DNA from: Geosiphon pyriformis
Taxonomy: Eukaryota; Glomeromycota; Glomeromycetes; Archaeosporales; Geosiphonaceae
Assembly: GCA_016748015.1 (NCBI GenBank)
Contig: JAAOMT010000657.1
Coordinates: forward strand, 1 to 16,741
Reading direction: 5' to 3'
Length of the DNA: 16,741 nucleotides
A program made the position numbers and the translations under genes. Each line of letters opens with the position of its first letter. Within the stretch, counting starts at the first letter, position 1. Shown piece after piece: positions 7,923 to 16,562 of the stretch. The notes under the pieces were generated by a model. It was not told the DNA's origin, ran no database searches, and worked only from the letters and a program-made list of their open reading frames with translations.

Positions 7923-9440
7923 ATGGGTGATTATTCATACCTGCCACAACAATTAGAAGAACACTTTAAAGCACACAACAAAAACAATTTAGACTTTATT
8001 GAACTCAATCCTTTGCCCTTCTACTTGATTTGCTTTCTCATTGAAGAACAATCCAGCAGATAATTTCAAGACTTTTGGAACTGGTTCCTGAACGAGCATT
8101 CAACTGAAACCTACACAGCTTATACAACCTATTACTTTGACCAAGCTTATTTTGAAGACGACTTTAAAGAAAGAAACAACAGTATCAATCAGCTCTTATA
8201 TTCTGCAACCTTTGAACAACAGCCTCCTGATTTCGAATATCTGAATCATCAAATTCACATTTGGATTGCTGTTCATCAAGCAACTAAAACTCCCTTTGAA
8301 ACAGAAGAAGAAAGCTACCAAACTGCTCTTGTTTTTGACCTTTTATCAAGTGAATTAGACTCATCTACACAAACAGTTACCCTTGAACCAATGGCTAATG
8401 ACCCCATGCAAGCAAACATTCTGGCCATCCTCCAAGGTATACAAACTGCTCTAAGAAGAAGAAACAATACTCCACTACCACTATTTAGAGGTATTGCACA
8501 AGATTCAATTGAATGGTTAGATAATTTTGAGAGAACTGCCACAGCCAACCAGTATGATGAAGAATACAAGTTCCAAATCATTGGTGGCTATCTCCAAGGC
8601 TCTTCTGCTATCTGGTTCTCACAAAAAACAGATGTCAATGCTCAACACAGAATAATCAAATGGATACCAACCAATGCTGAAGAAGAAAATATCTCTTTCA
8701 CTACTCGGTTTGAGGCCAAGTTCAGAACCCCAATATTAATATCCAAATGGCGCATGGAATTGGAAAAAAGAACCCAAAGTCCTGGAGAAGTAGTGACTGA
8801 ATATGCCAAAGCTATTAGAAAGCTAATCAAACGTGTAAACTCTGGGAAAAACTGGACAGAAGAACAAAATATCCATTCCTTCACAAAAGAATTAAAAACA
8901 GATCTATTATATGCTCTTTGGTCTTTCTTGGCTTTAAAAGACAACCCAACAATAGATATAGCTATTGAACTGGCACAAAAAATTGAAGATAACTAAACAA
9001 TGCATTTGGGATCCACACTTCCAGTTTTTGCTCCTGCTTCTGTTATGGCTTCTGCCTCTTAAATGACTACTGCCTTTTTTGCTGCCCAAACTTAAAATCC
9101 AAATAAACAATTAATTAATAGACTCACAGCCAATCTTGCCTGGTTATTAGAACCTTTGGCACAAGCAGTTAGAGATAACTAACAATCACAAAGACCCAGA
9201 TATGAACCATGTTTTAATCAGTCCCAGCAACCTCCTTATCAAAGACAGCAAAATCGTGGTCCTCCTGTATGTTATAGATGTGAATTAACTAGACATTTCT
9301 TAAGAGATTGCAACAATCCTCCTTTATCTCCTCCAGTCCCCAGAAATAATGACAATCAAAACAATAGACCCATCAACAATAATGCTCCCAATCAAAGACC
9401 CAACCATGCTAACATCAATTTTTTGGAGAGAATCCCTTAG
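7923..9440 (+). pseudogene. gag: gag of right element with zinc knuckle, five internal stops
   Basis: Starts at ATG 7923 (MGDYSYLPQQ), 37 bp after the primer-binding site, and stays in one frame to 9438. A TAA at 8061 interrupts the N-terminal part. A Retrotrans_gag-type domain spans about 8490-8990: IEWLDNFERTA, then YLQGSSAIWF, then FEAKFRT and a TEYAKAIRKLIKRV helix. TAA codons at 8994, 9060, 9093 and 9180 cut the linker; each follows or precedes Gln/Asn-rich sequence where CAA would fit. The CCHC knuckle (CYRCELTRHFLRDC) is at 9270-9311, followed by an Asn/Pro-rich tail. TAG at 9438 or TAA at 9465 ends the frame. The start is well placed; the unbroken region downstream of 8061 also contains ATG 8391. 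Confidence 0.85.
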
Positions 9441-9444
9441 TTGA

Positions 9445-10914
9445 AGCCACAGTTTACCAGTTTTTAAACTGGTAGGTGCACCTCTAAAGAGTAAGAGTGC
9501 AAGCCAACCAGAAAAAAACCCTTTTTATGCTTTTAACTTAACTGATGATGACCATGACAGGGATGAACTAGCAATCAACACCTTAGAATCAACAAGGAAG
9601 AAGAAGAAAGCCAAAGTAGATCCAAATAAACCATCCACATCAACTGCTGATAATAATAAGCCACCAAAGGCTAAAGTTTTTAAGAATTCTCCAAAGTTGA
9701 AACCCCCAGAAATAGTACAAAAATCTGGTCCTTATTCTGTTGTCAAAGATCTCATGAAAACTTCTGCACATATTACCTTTGGCCAACTAATGACCTACTC
9801 ACAATTTAGAAAAGATCTCCGCAAATCTTTAATTCCCAAGAAGAAAACACCAAAAACCAATAAACGTCTTCACCAAGCTGGACTTGCCAACAACAGCAAT
9901 GTTACCCCATTAATTTGCAAAGCCCAAGTGGCTGGCTATTTTATTGACTTAATTCTGGACAGTAGATTACCTGTTAGCATCATTGCCAAACACTTTTTGG
10001 AAGCAATTAGGAGAAAAATTGATGAATCTTCCACCCGACCAATGACCAATGTACATGGTGACAAAAAGAAAGGTCTGGGCATAACCAAAGCTGTTCCTGT
10101 CCGTATTAATGACATCAGCATTGAAACTGACATGGAAGTTTCTGATGCCAAGAAATACACTATTATTGTTGAAAATGAATGGTTCAAGAAAGCCAAAGCA
10201 TTACTTAACTATGAACTTTGTGAGCTAATTATCAGATGTGATAAGAAGCCCATTGTGGTTAAGTGTTGCTACTGGACAACCTCTCCAATACCAAAACAGA
10301 ATCAGAAAGAAAACCAATCAAAGGAATCAAATGATGAAGAAAGTGATGATGAAGAAAAACAAGAGGAACAAGAAGAAACTGCTGAACCTGCCTATACCAC
10401 CTTCACCAGCAATGACAAGCCACTAGACAATATCAAAGCTGACAGAAAAAGAATTATTGTAAATAGCAAGCTGATCTGCTGGCCCTACTATGATATCCTA
10501 AGAAGAACTTTTGACCAGAAGCCTAGCAAAAAAGCCAAGTATCATTATTGGTGGCATGGTTCTTGTGCCTGGTGCTGGTGCAATCAACTCTTGTATTCTC
10601 CAAGTGACAAATGCAAATTCTGCCTGATTTATTACAAAGATTGGGAACCAATCAGTTTGATACCTAGAGAAGAATTGAAAGAAGTTCAAAAGTCTTTTGA
10701 AAATGAACCACCTGAGATCCAATCACTAGTTGTAGAACAAAGAGAACCCTCTCCAGAAGAAAGAAAAATAGACATTGAAAATCTGCTGGCTAGAAACAGC
10801 CCAGTTATCTCAAAAGAAAGTGATACTTCTGGACAAACTCATGTGATACAACACACCATCACCACCAGAGAAACTCACTTCATCTATTTGAAGTCTTATC
10901 AATTCAATCGCTAA
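9445..10914 (+). pseudogene. Protease region and Trp/Cys-rich insert of right element
   Basis: Frame 1, open from 9445 to the TAA at 10912, so it is +1 relative to gag; no ATG is needed if it is read by frameshifting. A Lys-rich linker leads to a retropepsin-like domain: CKAQVAGYFIDLILDSRLPVS at about 9919-9981, where the Gly of the expected Asp-Ser-Gly is Arg (GGA to AGA fits), then EVSDAKKYTIIVENEWFKKA. Loss of this Gly should disable the protease. An acidic run (about 10330-10390, EESDDEEKQEEQEE) follows. Next is an insert with WPYYDIL, a run of aromatics and Cys (WWHGSCAWCWC) and a Cys-x2-Cys (CKFC, about 10610-10625). No dUTPase motifs are present. The segment ends in the lead-in to RT. 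Confidence 0.75.
9455..9474. other. 20-nt near-perfect palindrome at the gag-pol frame change
   Basis: TACCAGTTT (9455-9463), TT, AAACTGGTA (9466-9474). It overlaps the end of the gag frame and the start of the open pol frame (open from 9445, +1 relative to gag). It could form a hairpin in the transcript. Confidence 0.8.
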
Positions 10915-11691
10915 AATGATGAGTTCATCAAGAAAAAAATAAACCAAATGAAAGAACTTGGATTCATACAAAAAACCAAGAGTGAATGGGCTTTCCCAGT
11001 TGTAGTGGTATCCAAGAAAGGTGGAACCTTATGTTTCTGTGTTGATTACTGCCAATTAAATGCCACCACTAAAAGAGATATGTATCCATTTCCCAAGATT
11101 GATACAATGCTGAACCAATTCAAAGATGCTGCTTTCTTTTCAACCATTGATCTAACTGCTGGATTCTGGCAAGTAGAGATAGATCCAGAAAGCTAGAAGA
11201 AAACTGCCTTCATCACCAAGTATGGCACCTATGAATTCACAGTCATGTCTTTTAGTCTCACCAATGCCCCTCCTATCTTTCAATGCTTAATAGATAAAGT
11301 ATTTGAATCAGTGAAAGAAAACTTTGTTCTGGTCTATCTGAACGATATAATAATATACTCAAAAACCTGGAATAAACATCTTGTACATTTGCAAAAAGTT
11401 TTTGATCTTCTCAGAAATGCAGATCTCAAGATCAACCTGATCAAATCTTTCTTTGGAAAACAATCCACCCAATTCTTTGGTCATCTTATCACAAAAGATA
11501 GAATCTTTCCTGACCCAGCTAAGGTTGAAAAAGTCCAGAACATTAGACAATCAATGAATGTTCATAAACTATGCTCTTTCCTTGGTTTGGCTTCCTATTA
11601 TCGCAAATTTGTTAAGGATTTCTTCAAAATAGCTGCTCCACTTAATCAGCTATTCAAGAAAAACATCAACTATCATTGGGGCATACACTAA
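10915..11691 (+). pseudogene. Reverse transcriptase of right element, active site lost
   Basis: Continues frame 1. KELGFIQKTKSEWAFPVVVV, FCVDYCQLNATT, first catalytic Asp in FFSTIDLTAGFWQVE, TAG at 11194 (after DPES, where Gln is usual), then MSFSLTNAPPIFQ. The YxDD box reads VYLNDII (about 11332-11352): the first active-site Asp of the box is Asn, a single G-to-A change. Downstream are INLIKSFF, FFGHLITKDRI and FLGLASYYRKFV. The frame closes at TAA 11689, again where Gln would fit (before QKAFETLK). RT activity would be abolished. Confidence 0.9.
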
Positions 11692-12144
11692 CAAAAAGCT
11701 TTTGAAACTCTAAAGGAAAAACTAGTCACTGAACCAATTCTGAAGCAACCTGATGTAGATCAACCTTTCATCCTCCACACTGATATATCTGGTTATGGAC
11801 TTGGAGCTGTTCTATCCCAGAAAAATGAAGATGGCAAAGAACATGCTATAGCATATACCAGTAGAACTCTCTTACCAGTAGAGCAGAACTACTCGGTGAC
11901 TGAACAAAAATGCCTGACAGTAGTATGGACTACTAGTTATTGAAACAAATATTTTTTTGGTGCCAAATTCCTGGTAGTAACAAATTACCAAGCTTTGGTT
12001 TGGCTGCACAACAAAAAGAAGCTAGAACACAAAAGATTAACTCACTGAATACTCCACTTGGACAAATTTGACTATAATATTCAATATCACAAAGGAGCTA
12101 ATCATCAAAATGCCAATGCTCTCTCCAGACTTACTACCAAATGA
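11692..12144 (+). pseudogene. RNase H of right element, two catalytic Asp replaced
   Basis: Same frame as RT. The first Asp (ILHTDISGYGLGAVLS) and the Glu (SVTEQKCLTVVW) are present. The third acidic site reads VVTNYQALVWL and the fourth NANALSR, so both expected Asp are Asn, each explained by one G-to-A transition. TGA at 11941 and 12046 fall where Trp is usual (before NKYFFG and before ILHLDKF). The frame closes at TGA 12142-12144, 66 nt before the integrase ATG in another frame. Confidence 0.85.
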
Positions 12145-12209
12145 CAGTACAATCACCTCAAACCAAACCAAACTAATTATTAATAACTCTCCCACAAACA
12201 AACACAATA

Positions 12210-13463
12210 ATGAACTTGGACAACTATTCTGTCTTAATGGAATTTTTGGGTAAAGGACAATACCCACCAGAATACAATCAACAGCAAAGAGAACATTTGC
12301 GCAAACAATTAAAATTCTATTTGATTTGCCAGAACCAGTTATACAAAAGAAATAAAAAAGATCCTGACTGTTCCCAGAGAGTCATAAGATTTGAAGAAAG
12401 AGAAATTGTGCTCTACAATATGCACACTAATTCATTAGCTAGATACTTTGAAAAAACAAAAACAATTCAGAAAACCTTAGCTTGTTATTATTGGCCTATC
12501 TTGGGAAAAAACATTGCTGAATACATTAAAATCTGTAATACCTGCCAAAGAAGAGGAAAACCCAATCGCAAAGAAAATATCCATCCAATTTCTGTTGGTC
12601 AACTATTTGACAGAATTGGTATAGATGTTGTTAGACCTTTAATAGTAACTCCTGATGGCAACAGATACATCATCACAGCTATTGACTATCTTACAAAGTG
12701 GGTAGAAGCAAAAGCCACCCCAGATCAAACAGCAGTCTCAATAACCAATTTCATTTATAAAGATATCATTTGTTGCTATGACTGTCCCAAAGAACTATTA
12801 TCTGATAAAGAAAGAGCTTTTTTCAATACACTGGTTGAAAAACTTTGTAGAAAAATGGGAATACATTACAAACTTTCTTCTCCTTATCACCTCTAAACAA
12901 ATGGCCTAGTGGAATGTTTCAATAGAACACTGTGTGAAATCCTAGCCAAAACAAGTAAAGAAACAAACTTATGGGACAAAATACTGTCTTCAGCTTTGTT
13001 TGCTTATAGAACTGTGAATCATGACATAACAAGTTATAAACCTTTTTATCTGTTTTATGGACAAATGGCAACACTATCAATAGAAACTGATATTGAGACA
13101 ATATCTTTTGAAGAGATTACAATAGGAAATTATAAAAACATTTTGCAAAGAAGACTTGGTACTATTCTTGACTCACTTGTAGAAGCAAAAATAATTGCCT
13201 TTGAAAAGATAAAACAGTTCCAAAAAAAGCTTAAAAAGAAGAAAACTTATAAAACACTTTCTTTAAGTGTTGGTGACTTAGTTTTGGAATACTGCTTAGA
13301 CAGAGACAATGTCTATGGTGATAAATTCTCTAGCCAGTGGAAAGATCCCTTTATAGTCAACAAAGTTTTGAACAATGGTTCTTATATTCTTCAAGATCAA
13401 TCCGAAACAATCTTTAATAATTGTTCTGTTCATGACATGCGACTCAAGAAATATCACAAATGA
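12210..13463 (+). pseudogene. Integrase of right element
   Basis: Starts at ATG 12210 (MNLDNYSVL), the counterpart of the left integrase start, in the -1 frame relative to RNase H. In the zinc domain the first His (NMHTN) and the Cys pair (CNTCQRR) are present, but the second His is Tyr (LARYFEKT); the antisense fragment at 15199-15362 has AEHFGKT here. The catalytic core keeps Asp (IGIDVVRPL), Asp (LLSDKERAF) and Glu (GLVECFNRTL). One TAA at 12894 falls where the Gln of the usual HPQTNG is expected (L*TNG). The C-terminal part (VGDLVLEYCLDR, SSQWKDPFIVNKVLNNGSY) has the SH3-like fold pattern of gypsy integrases; I see no clear chromodomain. Ends at TGA 13461-13463. Confidence 0.9.
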
Positions 13464-13468
13464 TCTGA

Positions 13469-14221
13469 TTGATTACCAGTTGTGGTAATACTGACCCAAA
13501 TGATCAGCAAAAACCAAGTATAAATAAATGCACCATTCCCAAAACAGAGGTATCTTCAATCAACATGAACAATTATTTTCTGGATCAAAACATTCAAAAT
13601 GCTTTCTATACTCTCCATGAGTATTGGATCAAAAACTATTCAAATACTACCCTGACTATTGGAAAACAGACCACAATAACTGACAACAGTGGAACTCATA
13701 TTGTTATCAGACCAAAGAAAACAACTACCAGAAGAGAAAAAATTGGTAGCAAAATGGATAAGTATTTGCTGGAAAGTATAACAGCAGCAATACTTGCACC
13801 TTCTATCACAATTGGAAAAACAATTAAAAAAATCTTGTCCATAGACAAAAACTTGTCATATGGAAGACAATTAAAACTTTATGGTTATCTTAGTGAAATC
13901 ATAGAAGACATGAAGCTCATAAAGAAAACAACTTCTGAAATACAAGTAGAAATTTTGGACATTGTATGATTAAATGTTCCAAAAGTTTTGACCATTGCAA
14001 GAAGAGCCAAAACTTTTATACAAAAATTTGGTCCCTTGGACACAAAGCTCATTTTGTCTCAAGTTTTATATATCTTATCCACAAAAGACTTCAACAAACT
14101 AGTTAGTTTTGAGTTAGATAAAACCCTTCAAATAGAGTATTTTCTAAATAATTTGATTTTGCCAGAGCTCAATCTCTTTGCAAAGGATGATATTATGGTT
14201 GAAACTCATAGTTTTTATTAG
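13469..14221 (+). pseudogene. Unrecognised ORF directly after integrase, one internal TGA
   Basis: The frame opens five bases after the integrase stop, in the -1 frame relative to integrase, and runs about 250 codons with one in-frame TGA at 13967-13969. The first ATG is at 13565 (MNNYFLDQNI). N-terminal part: Thr-rich, with ITDNSGTHIVIRPKKTTTRR. Middle: helical, Lys/Ile/Leu-rich (YLLESITAAILAPSITIGK). C-terminal part after the TGA: VLTIARRAKTFIQKFG and more amphipathic helix. I see no signal peptide, clear membrane span or known motif. It could be an accessory ORF of the right element, a captured host fragment, or a separate decayed gene. Its length and conserved frame on both sides of one stop make chance unlikely in this AT-rich DNA. 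Confidence 0.5.
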
Positions 14222-14821
14222 TTATCACATGTATTAGCCACTGATGTTATATAATTAGCCACCCTATTTTTAAATAGCAATTATTGACCTGATTATTGAC
14301 CACTTTTGATAGCTATATAAGTGATGAATCTCTTAGCTGTAGAAAAGCATATAATAACAAGCATCTGAATAATCAAAAATAAATAAAATAACAACTTTCA
14401 TCTCAATCCTTCTCTTATCACTAATTTCCCTTTCCCTACCTTCAAGTATTTGAATATCTTAAAAATAAAAGATTACTTGTTGGCCTTTTCCTGACATATA
14501 TAATTGTAGCATTTGAAAATTATTTGAATAAACATGACTGAAAAGCACAAGTTGATACCTGATATTGAATTCTAAAAGTGCTGACATGAGACATAGAATT
14601 ATACCAGTGGTGATCAATTGTTGACAGTACAGACTATCTCTCTACCTTTAGAATTTTCATGCTCTGAATTTTATTACTGGTCATATTTTTTTTCCTAAGG
14701 AAAGATAAATTCAAACTCTGTTTTCAATTGATTTGCTTGAGCAATGTCCTATTAACAAATTTGTTTCTGGAAGATCCTATTGGGCCATTATTCTTGCTTA
14801 TAGGTTTGTTAATTCCTTCTC
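14222..14821. other. Non-coding stretch with promoter-like segment
   Basis: No supported gene. The first 180 bp hold duplicated short boxes and a TATA-like sequence (listed separately), then a pyrimidine-rich tract (about 14396-14450). The rest is AT-rich with nothing I recognise. Confidence 0.5.
14233..14321 (+). promoter_or_regulatory. Promoter-like or LTR-like segment with duplicated boxes
   Basis: ATTAGCCAC occurs twice (14233 and 14254), ATTATTGACC twice (14280 and 14292, 12-bp spacing), followed by CTATATAAG at 14313-14321. This resembles a U3-type promoter. A TGTTAT at 14245 and an ATAACA at 14388-14393 could be LTR ends, but the sequence does not match the 5' LTR at 7619-7870, no polypurine tract precedes it and the flanks are not a clean duplication. 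Confidence 0.35.
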
Positions 14822-15178
14822 TTAATACAGAAAAAAAGTAATCTTGTTAGCCAAAATTTGATTCAGAGTAATTTTATCAATACTTGCAGCAACAGCCTCC
14901 AAAGCACTATTAGCTTTTAAAGCATTACTAGTCTCCAAAGCACCAAAAGCAGAAGTACTGTACCATATGTCAACTATTATTAAAACTTTTATAATATTCA
15001 TAAACAACAAGCCAGATATAATAGTTCTGTTATTGTTTTTTAATAACAGTAGTAACTTATAAAGAAGAGTAATTGAATGTTGTAATATTTCAGAAATTTT
15101 GTTTAGTGTTTTACAATTGTTTCCAGAAACTTTTCTAATTTTTTTTACTACCATAAAAAAAATGATTTCCATTGACAA
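14822..15178 (-). other. Hypothetical 118-codon ORF, weak
   Basis: ORF start at 15178. Features: a Leu/Ile-rich segment (LLYKLLLLL, then GLLFMNIIKVLIIVDIW) that could span a membrane, and an Ala-Leu repeat near the C-terminus (GALETSNALKANSALEAVA). I recognise no family. It begins just downstream (minus sense) of the integrase fragment in a region of scrambled sequence, so it may be a chance ORF in AT-rich DNA. Confidence 0.2.
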
Positions 15179-15198
15179 ATCAGAAAATCTTCTTGACT

Positions 15199-15362
15199 GT
15201 AATAGTAAATTAAAGTTTTCTGAATTGTTTTTGTTTTTCCAAAATGTTCAGCTAATGGATTAATGTGCATGTTGTAGATCACAATTTCTTTTTCTTTAAA
15301 TCTAATGACTCTTTGAAAGTAATCAAGATCTCTTTTATTTCTTTTATAAAGTTGGTTCTGGT
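15199..15362 (-). pseudogene. Antisense integrase fragment from a third gypsy copy
   Basis: Minus-strand translation gives NQLYKRNKRD, then QRVIRFKEKEIV, NMHINPLAEHFGKTKTIQK. This aligns residue for residue with the right element's integrase zinc domain (12331-12494); by eye about four in five nucleotides match. It ends abruptly at both sides and contains no stop in the matched part. It keeps His and Gly (AEHFGKT) where the right element has Tyr and Glu, so it derives from a related copy rather than from this one after decay. Confidence 0.85.
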
Positions 15363-15584
15363 GTTACAGGTGATTATTTGGAGTCTCAAATCAAATAACA
15401 AACCCATAACTTGGTGCTCAAAAGCTATTCGTGTTAATGATGATCTGAAAGTTTTGGTGTTTGAAGGTTTTGAAGGAGTTCTTTGTATAATAGACAGAGA
15501 TTCAATATTGATGTTGTTGTTGTTGGTAAGTTGTCTTCCCAATTTTTTTTTTAGCTTAGTGGCCGGATTTATTCTGGCAGTCAT
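15279..15584 (-). other. Hypothetical 101-codon ORF overlapping the integrase fragment, weak
   Basis: ORF from ATG 15584 (MTARINPATK), basic and Asn/Ser/Thr-rich. Its last third overlaps the integrase fragment in a different frame, so at least that part is not a genuine coding frame. The upstream two thirds (15363-15584) match nothing I recognise and could be the remnant of another gene or chance. Confidence 0.2.
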
Positions 15585-16018
15585 GCCCTTTTGGTAAGCT
15601 ATCCAATAATATATATAATCTACTCTTATTTCTGGATCTTTTACCAGACTATCCTTGACATCAATAATTTAGTGTTTAATCCTCAATTAATTAGTAAACA
15701 ACAATAAAACCAAAGAAAAAAAAATAAAAAAAAATAAAAAAAAATAAAAGAAATAAAGAAATAAGCCAAGGCAATTTGCAAGTTAGTATCCCATTAATAG
15801 TCATGATCAAGAGTTATTGTTCTAGTGTAGTTAAGTGTCAATTTTTATCAACATGAAGTATTGATAATGGAAAATAGATTGTGATAACAAATATTTATTT
15901 ATTAGATGATTGTGAATTAGAAGGTTGCTTAGATTAAATCTAAACTGGGAGGTCTCTTTTTTCTGTCTCTAATACTATTACTATATATACATAATTTGGG
16001 TTCTACAAAATTGCTTAC
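15585..16018. other. AT-rich non-coding stretch with A9T repeats
   Basis: No supported gene. A simple repeat of nine A and one T occurs three times at 15716-15745, followed by AAAG/AAAT runs to about 15764. Nothing else recognised. Confidence 0.5.
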
Positions 16019-16163
16019 ATTCTCGAGCAATGTGCTATAATTTCTCAAGCAATATTCACATTGCTGAGCAATATGCTATATTTTCTTGACATTGCTTCAC
16101 ATTGCTGAACAATATGTCATGATTTCTGATATTGCTTCACATTGATGAGTAATGTGCTCACAT
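16019..16163. repeat. Minisatellite, 40-41-bp unit, about 3.5 copies
   Basis: Units begin at 16019, 16060, 16101 and 16141 with lengths 41, 41, 40 and partial. Each starts ATTGCTGAGCAAT or a variant and, in units 2 and 3, ends ATTGCTTCAC. The unit start TTGCTGAGCAA is itself an inverted repeat. Confidence 0.8.
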
Positions 16164-16218
16164 GGATTACTACTATTCTCCTATTGGTTTATCTGTTTTC
16201 TTATTACTTCTTGTATGC

Positions 16219-16562
16219 TGTTACGGGATGGTTTTCTTGTTATATTTAATTGCTGATATCCCGTTTTAATTGCAATCAGTCTTTCGTGAGTTCCTCAATT
16301 CTATTTGTGTGATAATGTCACTGTTACACTGAAGGCTTTCTTTTTACTGTTGTGATATAAGTTATTCTTCAATTCTTGATTGTTGTGTGTGTTTATGTAC
16401 TCCTTCTTAGAGGCTGAACTGAAATCTACCCACTGTTTGGGGTCTTCTCTGAGGCTATCCTTGCAATTGCCTAATGTGTTTCTCTAATTTAGAAACACAG
16501 AATGTTAATGGTCTTTAGCGCTTTTCTAATTCTTACAATAAAGCTTTTGTTAATTAGTAACA
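16219..16562 (+). repeat. Candidate solo LTR (344 bp)
   Basis: Begins TGTTACGGGATGG and ends AGTAACA, giving a 6-bp terminal inverted repeat (TGTTAC/GTAACA). Inside are a TATA-like GATATAAG (about 16354), a perfect 8-bp hairpin GTGTTTCT/AGAAACAC (16476-16483 and 16491-16498) and an AATAAA (about 16537). The flanking pentamers (TATGC and ATGTG) do not match, and no primer-binding site follows, so a target duplication is not supported. Confidence 0.45.

Larger units (their letters stand above)
7619..14221 (+). mobile_element. Right Ty3/gypsy LTR retrotransposon, decayed, 3' LTR not found
   Basis: Plus-strand order: LTR-like segment, primer-binding site, gag with zinc knuckle, protease, Trp/Cys-rich insert, RT, RNase H, integrase. 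Its proteins differ greatly from the left element and it has no dUTPase. Gag is in frame 0 (start coordinate mod 3), protease to RNase H in frame 1, integrase in frame 0. At least twelve in-frame stops and four lost catalytic positions make it dead. I could not find a second copy of the 7619-7870 LTR downstream, so the 3' boundary is unresolved; the listed end includes the ORF after integrase, whose membership is uncertain. Confidence 0.85.

Noticed and set aside
12068-12253. 61-codon ORF between RNase H and integrase
   Set aside because: It overlaps the RNase H end and integrase start in a third frame and has no recognisable content; its only interest is that the linker is open in several frames.
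7923-12896. Possible nuclear code change (UAR as Gln, UGA as Trp), suggested by stops at Gln and Trp positions
   Set aside because: Catalytic residues are also lost by missense transitions, the left element has TGA where Arg is expected, and normal stops end the domains. Decay explains all of it.
14245-14393. 3' LTR of the right element
   Set aside because: TGTTAT...ATAACA termini are present, but the interior does not match 7619-7870, no polypurine tract precedes it and flanks are not duplicated.
15265-15597. Plus-strand 110-codon ORF with hydrophobic stretches
   Set aside because: It runs antisense to the integrase fragment, and the Phe/Leu-rich sequence arises from A-rich DNA on the other strand.
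16019-16163. CRISPR-like array
   Set aside because: Units are contiguous with no unique spacers, and the context is eukaryotic; it is a minisatellite.
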